Shown here: positions 7,505 through 17,195 of the stretch, one piece after another
How the letters are laid out: each line of letters opens with the position of its first letter
Numbering within the stretch: the first letter of the stretch is position 1
Source: Lacihabitans sp. CS3-21
GTDB lineage: Bacteria; Bacteroidota; Bacteroidia; Cytophagales; Spirosomataceae
Direction: 5' to 3'
Assembly: GCF_024343675.1 (NCBI RefSeq)
Contig: NZ_RJUD01000097.1
Span: 124,001 to 188,000 of the forward strand
DNA: 64,000 nucleotides
Program-made: the position numbers and the translations under genes
The notes under the pieces: model-generated
Databases searched by the model: none
What the model saw: only the letters and a program-made list of their open reading frames with translations
What the model was told of the DNA's origin: nothing

Positions 7505-9640
7505 TTAGCGAAGCAAAAGAACAGATCCTGTTTTTCTAAATGATACTCCATTGTCACTCACGGCCTGAATTGTATAGGCATAGGTTCCAGGAGGAGCGGG
7601 TTTTACACCATTTTTTTCGGTTCCATTCCAAGATTCTGCAAGATTGTCTGCTTCAAAAATCGTTGCCCCCCATCTATCAAAAATCTTAAAACTTCCTGAG
7701 GCAACAAATTTGCCCATTATTTTAAATGATTCTGAATCATCAGGGCCTTTTCCGTCTGGTGTAAACGCAGAAGGAGCAAATAGTCCTGGTGGAACTTGTA
7801 AAACAAATGGATTAGAGTAAGAATTTATAAACTGGTTTGTAAATAAATCAGTATCTACATATTGTCTCCCCATTACTCTAAATTTTATCTGTGATTGTAC
7901 AGATCCATCCAGCAGGTCTTGAACAGATTGCTCTAGTTTTTCGGTAGTTTTCAAAGGAATAAAGGAATTAAAACCTTCATCAAAGTATTCCAAACTGTAA
8001 TCGACAGGAGAGGCACTGGTGTAAATATCTGGTGGAATCAAATAAGGTGACCAATTGAGCGTACCTTGACTTTTAGAATTTAGCATAATTGTGCAAAATG
8101 GATCCGAAAGTTCAGAAACTACTCCACATTTGTCCTCTATCTGATATTTATAGCAATAAGATTTGATTTCAGCTGAAATGGCCACATCGTCAAATACGTT
8201 GGCATTTCTTTCTCCCAATTTCTCAAAAACTTGGCTTTCGTTTTCTGCTCTAAAAAAAGTATATTTGTTTTGGATACTGGTGTTGGCATCGGTTACAATA
8301 TTTACCCTGACACGTGTATCATCATTTGGGTCAAATCCTACAGATACCAAATATTCTGGTTTAACAGGCGTAAGATTTGATTTTAGGTCAACAGTTATTT
8401 GTGCTGAACGGATGTTGATTGGCCAAGCAGTGCCTTCAAAAGTAACATTTGCATATCGGTATAAAACTCGATACAGGTATTTTTTTGAGCAGTCTAAAGA
8501 TGCATCAGTATATACGGTGGTAATTGGGCTAGGAAAAGGAATGTTGTTAAGGCAATTGGTACAACCTTCTACATCTTTTACCAAATTCAATCTGGTTGGA
8601 ATTGAATTAGGTTCTGTGGGTAAATTCCATTTCATGTCTACACTACTGCTAGATTTTACTGAAGCTTGCAAGTTTACTGTACAAAGTGTATTTAATGAGA
8701 AGACATCTAAACCACATGAGTTTTTACTTCTAAGTTTGAAACAATATTTATTGTTTGGGTCTAAGCCTGTTATATTTGCCACGCCATTAATTCCATCAGC
8801 GAGTTTAGTCCAATTGGACAAGGCTGAACCATTATCAACGGCTGCCATTACATCATATATGGCACCTGTAACGCCACCTGCAAACTGTAATTTAACTTCT
8901 TTTCCATTGTTTTCTCCTTCAAGCGTATGCAAAAGCGTATTTCTGTCTGAATCAGGGGATATTTGAACGAAGTTTGAAGGGCATATTGGAGAATTGTTTC
9001 TTATATAACTACCTTGGATTTTTATGGCATTTGGAGTTCCCGAATAAGTTTTTTTTCTCTCTTGAGGAAGTACTGTTGATGATGTATTTATAATATCTGT
9101 GGTACCATTTCCCCAGTCAATCGTGTATCTATTGTATTGATTTTCAGTAGCATTGGGTATGGTTACCGTAACAGTATTCCCTCCACAAGATGTTGCGGTA
9201 ACAGTAGGTATGCTTGTTAATAAGTTTTCTTGCAAAATACAACTAAGATATTTATTCCCATTTTTTTCACCTTTCATTAATATCCAATGATATCCAATGT
9301 TGAGCTGTTTCGAAACGGTATTTGCTACTCCAGCAACACCATTGGTGGCTGTGGCAATGTTGAAATTGTTGTCGATATCAAAATAGAATATGGGATTATC
9401 TACAAAAACGTTGCGATTGGGGTCGTTTTTATTGGTGATGGTTACATTGGTTAATGTACTTCCCCCTAAAGCAACGCACGAAATGGGAGGTGCTACAGAC
9501 ATGGCCCCGCCAGGTAGATATCCTGCCGGTGGTGTTGTACAAATAGTAGGCGTTGCTGGTGGAGTTGACTGGCTCCAGCCAGCGGTGGCCATTACCATGA
9601 AACTAATAAAACACAGCGTTTTATTTTTTAGTAACGACAT
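7505..9640 (-). CDS. Large secreted surface protein with type B T9SS sorting domain
   Basis: The 711-residue product begins at ATG 9640 with a signal peptide (MSLLKNKTLCFISFMVMATA, cut near GWSQS); an ATG at 9721 would bury this signal behind 27 residues. The middle holds several fibronectin III-like or Ig-like stretches (for example around GLDPNNKYCFKLRSKNSCG). The last 90 residues are the gliding motility-associated C-terminal domain (CHU_C type): LFAPSAFTPDGKGPDDSESF, then FKIFDRWGATIFEA, WNG and a final conserved beta strand. Proteins with this tail are exported by the T9SS, often in partnership with a PorP/SprF protein. There is no catalytic domain, so an adhesive or structural surface role is likely. 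It is divergent from another secreted protein. Confidence 0.88.
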   Translation of the reverse strand: MSLLKNKTLCFISFMVMATAGWSQSTPPATPTICTTPPAGYLPGGAMSVAPPISCVALGGSTLTNVTITNKNDPNRNVFVDNPIFYFDIDNNFNIATATNGVAGVANTVSKQLNIGYHWILMKGEKNGNKYLSCILQENLLTSIPTVTATSCGGNTVTVTIPNATENQYNRYTIDWGNGTTDIINTSSTVLPQERKKTYSGTPNAIKIQGSYIRNNSPICPSNFVQISPDSDRNTLLHTLEGENNGKEVKLQFAGGVTGAIYDVMAAVDNGSALSNWTKLADGINGVANITGLDPNNKYCFKLRSKNSCGLDVFSLNTLCTVNLQASVKSSSSVDMKWNLPTEPNSIPTRLNLVKDVEGCTNCLNNIPFPSPITTVYTDASLDCSKKYLYRVLYRYANVTFEGTAWPINIRSAQITVDLKSNLTPVKPEYLVSVGFDPNDDTRVRVNIVTDANTSIQNKYTFFRAENESQVFEKLGERNANVFDDVAISAEIKSYCYKYQIEDKCGVVSELSDPFCTIMLNSKSQGTLNWSPYLIPPDIYTSASPVDYSLEYFDEGFNSFIPLKTTEKLEQSVQDLLDGSVQSQIKFRVMGRQYVDTDLFTNQFINSYSNPFVLQVPPGLFAPSAFTPDGKGPDDSESFKIMGKFVASGSFKIFDRWGATIFEADNLAESWNGTEKNGVKPAPPGTYAYTIQAVSDNGVSFRKTGSVLLLR

Positions 9641-10051
9641 AATGGTAAACTTTTTAATATTATACTCAATAGCTTTAAAGTTTGAAATCAACCAAAAATC
9701 GTGCCGACTTGATTCTTTCATACGCTAAATACTTTCTATTATCCATGGTCCTATTCAATAGGGTTTTAGCAGCTAAATGTTCTCTTTGGATAATTTGGCC
9801 TGTAATTTGTCTGAAGCAAAAAATTGATATTTAACAAAAAATCTACTATTGTATGTAAGATTCAATCAAATTTTCAAATAGTTGACTTTGATAATTCACT
9901 ATCTTTTTTAATACTTTTTTGATGATGGTCTAGTTATGTTTCAATCTAATTGGCATCTGCAAAATGATTTTGATAAAATGAAAGAGGAGTATTTTTTTTG
10001 AGATAAATTAGAAAATCATTTACTTTGTCAAATACTAAATCACCTATAAAA
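9641..10051. other. Divergent intergenic region between two secreted-protein genes
   Basis: This AT-rich 411-base stretch separates the starts at 9640 and 10052. I find no credible gene, RNA or repeat. A rightward promoter is visible at its right end (9997-10027); for the leftward gene no exact TAnnTTTG is seen. Confidence 0.5.
9997..10027 (+). promoter_or_regulatory. Promoter of the lamin-tail protein gene
   Basis: TTTG (9997-10000), 19 bases, TTACTTTG (10020-10027; one mismatch to TAnnTTTG). The second box covers a TTG at 10025 that could be mistaken for the gene start; the real ATG is at 10052. Confidence 0.5.
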
Positions 10052-11716
10052 ATGAATATCAATCTACTACTATTCGCTGTTTTTCTTGGTTTGCATAGTT
10101 TCGGGCAAACGCATCAACTTATAATTACAGAAATTATGGCAGATCCAACGCCATCCAAAGGATTGCCAGAAAGGGAGTATTTAGAGATATATAATCCAAG
10201 CCCTGAGGCTATCAATCTTAAAAATTTCAAACTTTATTATGGGAATTTTTCAGTTTCTTTTCCTGATTCAATACTAAAGTCAAATGCTTATGCCATAGTT
10301 TTTAGAAAAGGCTACGAGGCAGAATTTAAAAATTTCGGTTCGATTATTCCTTTGCCAAATTTCTCACTTAGCAATGAAGGAGCACTTTTGGTTTTGCAAA
10401 ATCAAGGTGGTCATGATGTTTTCCACATCAATTACAGTTCAAGTTGGCACAATTTAAAAAACGAAGGAGGTATAAGTTTAGAGATGATTGACACAAGTTT
10501 TCCATGCGTAAAAAATCAAAATTGGGCCTCTTCTACGGACGCAATTGGAGGTACGCCAGGCAAAGCTAATTCAGTTATAAAAGCAAATCCCGACATTTCA
10601 GGTCCTAAATTATTGAATTTCAATTTAGATATTAATGTATTGACCCTGAATTTTGATGAGGATGTATCTATCGATTTTATAAAAGAAAAAAACAACTTCA
10701 AAATAAAAGATGGATTAAATGAAGTTATTGACTTAAGCTACGAACTCTACCAGACCAACAAGGTAATTATTAAACTCAAGCATCCGGTGGAAGAAGGCGA
10801 AAGTATTGAACTCATTGTGGATAATTTGGAAGATTGTTCTGGAAATATATCTGAAAGACACCTTATTGCCTTGGCCAACTTAGTTCCAGCCCAATTAGGA
10901 GAAATTTTGCTTTCCGAAATTCTATTTAATCCCAAAACTGGAGGAGAAGATTTTGTAGAACTTTTTAATTCTTCTGATAAAATATTAAATCTAAGAGGAT
11001 GGAAATTTGCCAAACTGAATTCAAAAGGGGAGATATCCGAAATAAGTGAAATCGCCAACTACGATCTCTTGATAAAGCCCAGAAACTATATAGCATTTTC
11101 AAAGGACAAGAACTATCTGCAACAAAATTATCCCAAAAATGGGCACATAATTGAAGTTTTGAAAATGCCTTCATTTAATAATGATGATGGGACTGTCATA
11201 GTTTTAGACAAAAACGATGTAGAATTTGATAGGTTTTCCTATTCAGAAAAGATGCACAATCAATTAATAGTAAACCCAGAGGGTATTTCTCTTGAAAGAA
11301 CCAATTTTGATTTAACCAAAAAATCAATTTGGACATCTGCCGCTTCTGATTTTGGATTTGCTACGCCAGGTTCACCTAACTCTCAAAGCTTTACGGAAAA
11401 TATCAAGAACGTATTTTATGCCGAACCTATAATTTTTAATCCCTATCAACTGAGTGGAAACTCAACTACCTTTCTAAAGTACAATTTGAACGGGCAGGGT
11501 TTTGCAGCCAAAATAGACATAATGGATAAAAATGGAAAACTCGTTAGGAATTTGAGCAACAATGCCATTCTTGGTTCGAGTGGAGAAATTGAATGGGATG
11601 GATTGTCAAATGAAGGTGAGTTGTTGCCAGTGGGCTATTATGTTTACAAAGTAAAATTATATTCACCTAAAATTAATCAAGATTTTCTGGTAAAATGTGT
11701 AATTGGTTCTAACTGA
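10052..11716 (+). CDS. Secreted lamin-tail-domain protein
   Basis: The start at ATG 10052 gives a signal peptide, MNINLLLFAVFLGLHSFGQ, and a 554-residue protein. Two lamin-tail (LTD) beta-sandwich domains are visible: about residues 20-150 (LIITEIMADPTPSKGLPERE, then YLEIYNPS) and about 285-430 (EILLSEILFNPKTGGEDFVE). Between them is an Ig-like segment resembling those that detect strand changes in bacterial surface proteins (LTLNFDEDVS). The C-terminal 90 residues resemble a FlgD-type Ig fold used as an export tail (IEWDGLSNEGELLPVGYYVY). Bacterial LTD proteins are secreted, sometimes with nucleases, but no nuclease motif is seen here. It is divergent from the type B CTD protein at 7505-9640 and monocistronic. 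Confidence 0.85.
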   Translation: MNINLLLFAVFLGLHSFGQTHQLIITEIMADPTPSKGLPEREYLEIYNPSPEAINLKNFKLYYGNFSVSFPDSILKSNAYAIVFRKGYEAEFKNFGSIIPLPNFSLSNEGALLVLQNQGGHDVFHINYSSSWHNLKNEGGISLEMIDTSFPCVKNQNWASSTDAIGGTPGKANSVIKANPDISGPKLLNFNLDINVLTLNFDEDVSIDFIKEKNNFKIKDGLNEVIDLSYELYQTNKVIIKLKHPVEEGESIELIVDNLEDCSGNISERHLIALANLVPAQLGEILLSEILFNPKTGGEDFVELFNSSDKILNLRGWKFAKLNSKGEISEISEIANYDLLIKPRNYIAFSKDKNYLQQNYPKNGHIIEVLKMPSFNNDDGTVIVLDKNDVEFDRFSYSEKMHNQLIVNPEGISLERTNFDLTKKSIWTSAASDFGFATPGSPNSQSFTENIKNVFYAEPIIFNPYQLSGNSTTFLKYNLNGQGFAAKIDIMDKNGKLVRNLSNNAILGSSGEIEWDGLSNEGELLPVGYYVYKVKLYSPKINQDFLVKCVIGSN

Positions 11717-12085
11717 AAAAACTCAAGAGTTTGTTTAAAAAAAAAAGCTAATTTTTTAGAAACTCATCACCAAGCACATAAATTTTTACCTGTAATTTGA
11801 CTTTTAGGCTTTTAGTTACATTTGTATATTTCCAATTTTTCAATTTTGTAAAAAAATGAAAGTTTCAAATATTTTTTGTGAAATTTTTATGATAATTGGT
11901 GATTTACTAACACTTTTTTACTAAAAAATTGAATTTTCATCGACCAAAAGGATTTTTTTTCATGATTAAGTGCAATTTTTTTATCTGTACTATTGACATT
12001 TCATATTTTATGCCTAATATTGCACTATTCAAACAATTTGTTTGAATTAATCAATCTATTTAATCATTTTTAACCATCAAGTTCT
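11717..12085 (+). other. Intergenic region upstream of susC
   Basis: This 369-base, strongly AT-rich region contains a short inverted repeat AAACTC-AA-GAGTTT just after the upstream stop (too weak to call a terminator) and the susC promoter near its end. No small gene or further structure is evident. Confidence 0.45.
11993..12022 (+). promoter_or_regulatory. Candidate susC promoter
   Basis: TTG (11993-11995), 19 bases, TAATATTG (12015-12022; one mismatch to TAnnTTTG). It implies a 5' leader of about 57 bases before the ATG at 12086. Confidence 0.5.
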
Positions 12086-15000
12086 ATGAAAGTAAAACTT
12101 TATTTGAGGTCTTTCTTGATGCTTATGTTCGGTGTGGCTTTAACGTCACAGTTTGCATTTGCTCAAGGGAGAAAGGTAAGCGGTAAGGTCACGGACGCGG
12201 GTGACAATTCGGGGGTGCCAGGTGCATCGGTAGTAATTAAAGGTACTACAAAAGGTGTGGCTACAGACGGAGATGGAAACTATTCTATCGATGTAAGAGG
12301 AGGAAGTGACGTATTGGTAATCAGCTTTGTTGGTTACAAATCAAAAGAGGTTACCGTAGGTAATCAATCTTCAATCAATGTAAGTTTAGAAACTGACGCA
12401 GCTTCATTAGATGAGGTAATCGTTACAGGTTACTCTATTACTAACAAAAAAGAATCAACAGCTGCTGCTTCAATTGTAAAAGCTAAAGACTTGGCTCAAA
12501 TTCCTTCAGGTAACGTTGAACAACAACTTCAAGGTAGAGTATCAGGTCTTACAGTAATCACCAACGGTCAACCAGGAACTTCTTCTATCATTAGAGTTAG
12601 AGGTTTTGGTGCATTTGGTGGTAATGAGCCTCTTTATGTAGTTGATGGTGTGCCTGTAAGTTCTATTGACTTTGTTTCTCCTGATGATATCGAAACCACA
12701 ACAGTATTGAAAGATGCTGCTGCTGCTTCTATCTATGGTGCAAGAGCTGCCAATGGTGTAATTGTAATGACCACTAAGAAAGGAACAAAAGGTAACAAAG
12801 GTCTTCAAATATCTTATAATGGATTGTTTGGAGCTACAGATCCTAATGTTGACGGGGTGCCTAAAATGTTAACTCCACAAGAGCAAGCAGATTGGACGCA
12901 CGTGGCTTATAGAAACAACGCTGCTGCCAACGGTACAGCTGTTGCTTATACCCACCCACAGTATGGAAATTCAGCTCAGGCTACTTTGCCTGATTATTTG
13001 CACGCTAATGGTCAAAACGGTGTAAGAGGAACTATTGACAGAGCCGCTATTGACGCTGCAAAAGCTGCGAGTCCTTTGACTACTTTCTTGATCAAGCCAA
13101 ATCGTGCTGGTACAAACTGGTATGATGAAATTACTCGTACAGGTCTTATGTCTCGTCAGAGCTTAGGATTCTCGGGTGGTACTGACAGAAGCAGATTCTA
13201 TTTGGGTCTTTCTGCTCAAGATCAACAAGGTATTTTATTGTACAACGACTTCCATAGATATGCTGCAAGGATCAACACGGAGTTTGACTTACATAAGAAA
13301 GTTAGAATCGGTCAAAACTTGCAAATTACTTATCGTCAGGTTGACGGACAATTAGGTGGTACTGGTGGTAGAGGTGTTTCTGATGACGAAAACACTATCT
13401 TATCTGCTTATCGTATGCCTTCAGTAATTCCTGTATTTGATGAGTATGGTCAGTTTGCTTCTACTAAGGCTGCTGGTTTCAACAACCCAAGAAACCCAGT
13501 TCGTGAAAGAGAGTACAACAACCAATATGACAGAGGATTTGGTATCGGTGGAATGGGTAACATCTACCTAGAAATTGACCCTATCAAAAACTTAACTTTA
13601 AGAAGTTCAGTTGGTTCTAACTTTGGAAATAACTATTTCGTAAACTATGATAACAGATATTTGGGAGATTCAGAGCCACAAGCTTCTGATTCATTCAGTG
13701 AAGGTGGTGGTTATGGATTTGACTGGGTTATCACAAACACAGCAAACTATCGTTTCAAATTAGGAGATAAAAACAATTTCCAAGTTTTAGCTGGACAAGA
13801 AGCCTTGAACAGTGGATCAGGTAGAAGCGTGAATGCTGGTGGTATCAACCCATTCTCAATGGACCCTAACTTTGTGACATTGGCTGCGGTTCAAAGCCCT
13901 ACAGCAAACAGTGGTTTGAGCAAAGGAGTTAACTTCTACTCTCTTTTCTCTAAATTAGATTATAACTTCAACGAGAAGTATTATTTCACTGGAGTAGTTA
14001 GACGTGATGGTTCTTCAAGATTTGGACCAAACGCTAGATATGGTACATTCCCTGCGTTCTCAGCAGCTTGGAGAATTACGAGCGAAGACTTCATGAAAGA
14101 TCTTCCTTTCTTCTCTGACTTGAAATTGAGAGTAGGTTATGGTGAAATGGGTAACTCAAACAACGTAAACCCAGCTAACCAGTTCTCATTGTTTGCTGGT
14201 AGCAGAGGATTTTCATTCTATCCAATTGCTGGTCAAAGCAGTGGTGCTGATGAAGGTTACTACCGTTCACGTATCGGAAACCCTGATGCTAAATGGGAGA
14301 CTTCAGTTACTTCAAACATAGGTGTTGATGCAACTATGGCTAACGGTAAGTGGGAAGTTGCTTTGGACGTTTGGAGAAAAGATACACGTGACTTGTTATT
14401 TACTGCTCCGATTCCTGCTGTTGCTGGTCCTGGTGCTTCTGCTCCATTGATCAACATCGGTTCAATGAGAAACCAAGGTATCGACTTCCAAATTATCAAT
14501 AGAGGAAATATCACTAGCGATTTGAAATATGAATTGACATTGAACAATTCATTCCTACAAAACGAAATCACAGCTCTTAACCCAGGTGTGGATTTTGTGA
14601 ACGGTTTTGGTTATAGAGGTATTAACCCTATCAGAAACGCAGTTGGACAATCACTTTCATCATATTTTGGATACAAGGTTCTTGGATATTTCAGCAGTGC
14701 TGAAGACGTTAAAAACAGCCCTGCTCAATCAGGTGCAGGTGTGGGTCGTTTCAAATACCAAGATGTTAACGGTGATGGCAAAATCACTCCGGATGATAGA
14801 ACTTTCTTGGGAAGCCCAGTGGCTCCTTACAATGGTGGTTTGAATATCTCGTTGACATACAAAAACTGGGATTTTGCTACATATACTAACTTCTTCCTAG
14901 GAAACGAAATCTTTAACATGTCTAAGTGGTTCACAGATTTCCACGGAACATTTGAAGGTGCTGGTAAAGGTGAAAGAGCGAAACAATCATGGACACCAGC

Positions 15001-15328
15001 ATTGGGTGACAATGCTTTAGCTCCAATCTGGGAGTCGGCTTCAAACATCTCTACTTCAGGTGCTGAAAACTCATGGTATGTGGAAGACGGTTCTTATTTG
15101 AGATTACAAAACATTGCGGTTGGTTATACTGTTCCAACTTCAGTAGCTAAGAAATTAGGTTTCTCAAGAGCTAGAATTGCAGCTTCAACTAACAACTTAT
15201 TGACGTTGTCTAAATACTCTGGATTAGATCCTGCAGTAGGTGGTGACGCTGACCAACAGTTTGGTATTGACGTAGGTAACTACCCTGTTACTCGTAGCTT
15301 TAACGTTTCAATCAACCTAGGTTTCTAA
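12086..15328 (+). CDS. SusC/RagA-family TonB-linked outer-membrane transporter
   Basis: The 1080-residue protein has a signal peptide (cut near AFAQ, residue 26), a carboxypeptidase-regulatory-like beta sandwich (about 29-110, GRKVSGKVTDAGDNSGVPGA), a TonB box (DEVIVTGYS, about 115-123), the plug with PLYVVDGVPV and SIYGARAANGVIV, and a long beta barrel closing in an aromatic residue (VSINLGF). SusC proteins form the channel of the SusCD pedal-bin importer at the outer membrane and take up oligosaccharides, peptides or other polymers. susD follows after 30 bases. Codon use (AAC, GGT, TTC, GCT rich) differs from the flanking genes and suggests strong expression. The substrate is not evident: no glycoside hydrolase or regulator is adjacent. 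Confidence 0.97.
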   Translation: MKVKLYLRSFLMLMFGVALTSQFAFAQGRKVSGKVTDAGDNSGVPGASVVIKGTTKGVATDGDGNYSIDVRGGSDVLVISFVGYKSKEVTVGNQSSINVSLETDAASLDEVIVTGYSITNKKESTAAASIVKAKDLAQIPSGNVEQQLQGRVSGLTVITNGQPGTSSIIRVRGFGAFGGNEPLYVVDGVPVSSIDFVSPDDIETTTVLKDAAAASIYGARAANGVIVMTTKKGTKGNKGLQISYNGLFGATDPNVDGVPKMLTPQEQADWTHVAYRNNAAANGTAVAYTHPQYGNSAQATLPDYLHANGQNGVRGTIDRAAIDAAKAASPLTTFLIKPNRAGTNWYDEITRTGLMSRQSLGFSGGTDRSRFYLGLSAQDQQGILLYNDFHRYAARINTEFDLHKKVRIGQNLQITYRQVDGQLGGTGGRGVSDDENTILSAYRMPSVIPVFDEYGQFASTKAAGFNNPRNPVREREYNNQYDRGFGIGGMGNIYLEIDPIKNLTLRSSVGSNFGNNYFVNYDNRYLGDSEPQASDSFSEGGGYGFDWVITNTANYRFKLGDKNNFQVLAGQEALNSGSGRSVNAGGINPFSMDPNFVTLAAVQSPTANSGLSKGVNFYSLFSKLDYNFNEKYYFTGVVRRDGSSRFGPNARYGTFPAFSAAWRITSEDFMKDLPFFSDLKLRVGYGEMGNSNNVNPANQFSLFAGSRGFSFYPIAGQSSGADEGYYRSRIGNPDAKWETSVTSNIGVDATMANGKWEVALDVWRKDTRDLLFTAPIPAVAGPGASAPLINIGSMRNQGIDFQIINRGNITSDLKYELTLNNSFLQNEITALNPGVDFVNGFGYRGINPIRNAVGQSLSSYFGYKVLGYFSSAEDVKNSPAQSGAGVGRFKYQDVNGDGKITPDDRTFLGSPVAPYNGGLNISLTYKNWDFATYTNFFLGNEIFNMSKWFTDFHGTFEGAGKGERAKQSWTPALGDNALAPIWESASNISTSGAENSWYVEDGSYLRLQNIAVGYTVPTSVAKKLGFSRARIAASTNNLLTLSKYSGLDPAVGGDADQQFGIDVGNYPVTRSFNVSINLGF

Positions 15329-15358
15329 AAAACAAATTTTTTTAAATTTTTTACAATT

Positions 15359-17107
15359 ATGACAAAATTTTTAAATACAAAAAAAGCAGTAATCGTAACG
15401 GTATCGTTATTGACTGTAGCTTTCTCTTGTAAAGATAGTTTTCTCGATATTCCTGCTACTGCATCATTGAGTGAAGCTCAATTGACCAGTAAGGCGGGTG
15501 TTGAAGGTGCTCTGATTGGAGCATATTCATCATTGAACGCCAGAGGATATTCTCGTTTGGGTGCTCCAAACAACTGGGTATATGGAAGTATAATGGGTGG
15601 TGAGGCTAACAAGGGTACTGACCCAGGTGACTACACAGCCATCAACCCTATGCAACGTTATGAAGTAGATGCTACAAACGGTGATGTTAACGATACTTGG
15701 AGACCTAAGTACGAGGGTATCTCACGTTGTAACGCAACTATTCGTTTGGCCAACGTTTCTACTGCTCTTTCAGATGCAGACAAAAAGAGAATCATCGGTG
15801 AGGCGAGATTCTTACGTGGACACTATTATTTTGAATTGAAAAAATTATTCAATAGTGTTCCTTACATCGACGAAACAGTTGATTATGGTAAAGGAATAGA
15901 GGCTGTTAAAAACTCGCCGAACTTCTGGGATAAAATTGAAGCTGATTTTAAATTTGCTATGGACAACCTACCTGAGACTCAATCTCAAGCAGGTAGAGTA
16001 AACAAATGGGCTGCTGCTACTTATTTAGCTAAAGCTAATTTATTCCAAGGGAAATTTGCTCAAGCTAAAACATTGTTTGATCAAGTAATTTCTAGCGGTA
16101 AAACAACCAACGGTAAGAAATATGCTTTGGTTTCAAACTTCTCTGAGGTTTTCAATGCTGAAAATGATAACCACGAAGAATCAGTATTTGCGTTACAGTC
16201 TTCTATGAACACGCAAAACGTAAACAACTCTAACTGGTTTGATGATTTGAACTATCCATACAACACAGGTACTAACGGTCCTGGTAACTGTTGTGGATTT
16301 TTCCAACCAAGTTTCTCATTGGCTAATGCATACCGTACAAAAGATGGTCTTCCTTTATTGGATGGATCTTACAATTCAGGTGCAAATCAATTGAAGCATG
16401 ATTATGGTGTAGAATCTTCTGCTCCATTCACTGAAGATGCAGGTCCTGTTGACCCACGTTTGGATTTCACTGTAGGTCGTAGAGGTATTCCTTATTTAGA
16501 CTGGACAGAGCATCCTGGTAAAGACTGGATTCGTTCTCAAGTATATGCAGGTCCTTATTCTCCTAAGAAATTTGTTTACTACAAACGTCAAGAGAATACT
16601 TTGACTGACGGTTCTTCTTGGACACGAGGTTATGCAACTATGAACTTCAACATCATCCGTTTTGCTGACGTTTTATTGATGGCAGCTGAAGCTGAAATTG
16701 AGGCTGGTTCATTGGAGAAAGCTCGTGAATATACCAACATGGTAAGAGGAAGAGCTGCTAACAAAGCTAGCTGGGTTACTGAAAACAGTGACAAGTCTAA
16801 GTTTGCGGCTAATTATAACATAGCTACTTACAGTGCACCTTGGACTGACAAAGCAGTAGCAAGATCAGCGGTAAGAATGGAAAGAATGCTTGAGCTAGCT
16901 CAAGAAGGACACAGATTCTTTGACCTAGTAAGATGGGGAATTGCTGAAACTGAATTGAACAATTACTTGGCTTACGAAAGTAAAATATTGGTGGCTAAAT
17001 TTGGTGGAGCGAAATTCACCAAAGGTAAAAACGAATATTTACCAATTCCTCAGCCTCAAATTGACGTTCAAGGAAAAGATATCTTAACTCAAAATCCTGG
17101 ATATTAA
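15359..17107 (+). CDS. SusD/RagB-family nutrient-binding lipoprotein
   Basis: The 582-residue product is a lipoprotein (MTKFLNTKKAVIVTVSLLTV, then AFSC with Cys24) with the SusD layout: N-terminal segment FLDIPATASLSEAQLTSKAG, TPR-like helices (GEARFLRGHYYFELKKLF), and the C-terminal signatures FNIIRFADVLLMAAEAEIEA and RMERMLELAQEGHRFFDLVR, ending PIPQPQIDVQG...QNPGY. SusD is the surface lid that captures substrate for the SusC barrel. It shares the susC codon bias, and a terminator at 17129-17163 ends the pair's main transcript. The binding specificity cannot be read from the sequence. Confidence 0.97.
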   Translation: MTKFLNTKKAVIVTVSLLTVAFSCKDSFLDIPATASLSEAQLTSKAGVEGALIGAYSSLNARGYSRLGAPNNWVYGSIMGGEANKGTDPGDYTAINPMQRYEVDATNGDVNDTWRPKYEGISRCNATIRLANVSTALSDADKKRIIGEARFLRGHYYFELKKLFNSVPYIDETVDYGKGIEAVKNSPNFWDKIEADFKFAMDNLPETQSQAGRVNKWAAATYLAKANLFQGKFAQAKTLFDQVISSGKTTNGKKYALVSNFSEVFNAENDNHEESVFALQSSMNTQNVNNSNWFDDLNYPYNTGTNGPGNCCGFFQPSFSLANAYRTKDGLPLLDGSYNSGANQLKHDYGVESSAPFTEDAGPVDPRLDFTVGRRGIPYLDWTEHPGKDWIRSQVYAGPYSPKKFVYYKRQENTLTDGSSWTRGYATMNFNIIRFADVLLMAAEAEIEAGSLEKAREYTNMVRGRAANKASWVTENSDKSKFAANYNIATYSAPWTDKAVARSAVRMERMLELAQEGHRFFDLVRWGIAETELNNYLAYESKILVAKFGGAKFTKGKNEYLPIPQPQIDVQGKDILTQNPGY

Positions 17108-17128
17108 TTCTAAGATTCGAGATATTTT

Positions 17129-17163
17129 AAAAAGGGTAGAAGCAAAGCTTCTGCCCTTTTTTT
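17129..17163 (+). terminator. Intrinsic terminator after susD
   Basis: Stem AAAAGGGTAGAAGC / GCTTCTGCCCTTTT with one G-T pair, loop AAA, then a run of T. It separates the strongly expressed susCD pair from the following lipoprotein genes. Confidence 0.85.
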
Positions 17164-17165
17164 GT

Positions 17166-17173
17166 TATTTTTG
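17166..17173 (+). promoter_or_regulatory. Candidate -7 box for the FG-GAP lipoprotein operon
   Basis: TATTTTTG is a full match to TAnnTTTG, directly after the susD terminator and 23 bases before the ATG at 17196. No clear upstream TTTG is present. Confidence 0.4.
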
Positions 17174-17195
17174 GGCTAGATTAATTTGACCCAAT

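Noticed and set aside
8163-8966. A 267-codon plus-strand open frame
   Set aside because: It lies wholly antisense to the type B T9SS protein, has no family match and no promoter; it is a shadow of the real gene.
10025-10027. TTG start for the lamin-tail protein
   Set aside because: The TTG is part of the TTACTTTG promoter box; the ATG at 10052 gives a proper signal peptide.
11717-11745. AAACTC-AA-GAGTTT inverted repeat as terminator of the lamin-tail gene
   Set aside because: The six-base stem is AT-rich and not followed by a T-run on the plus strand.
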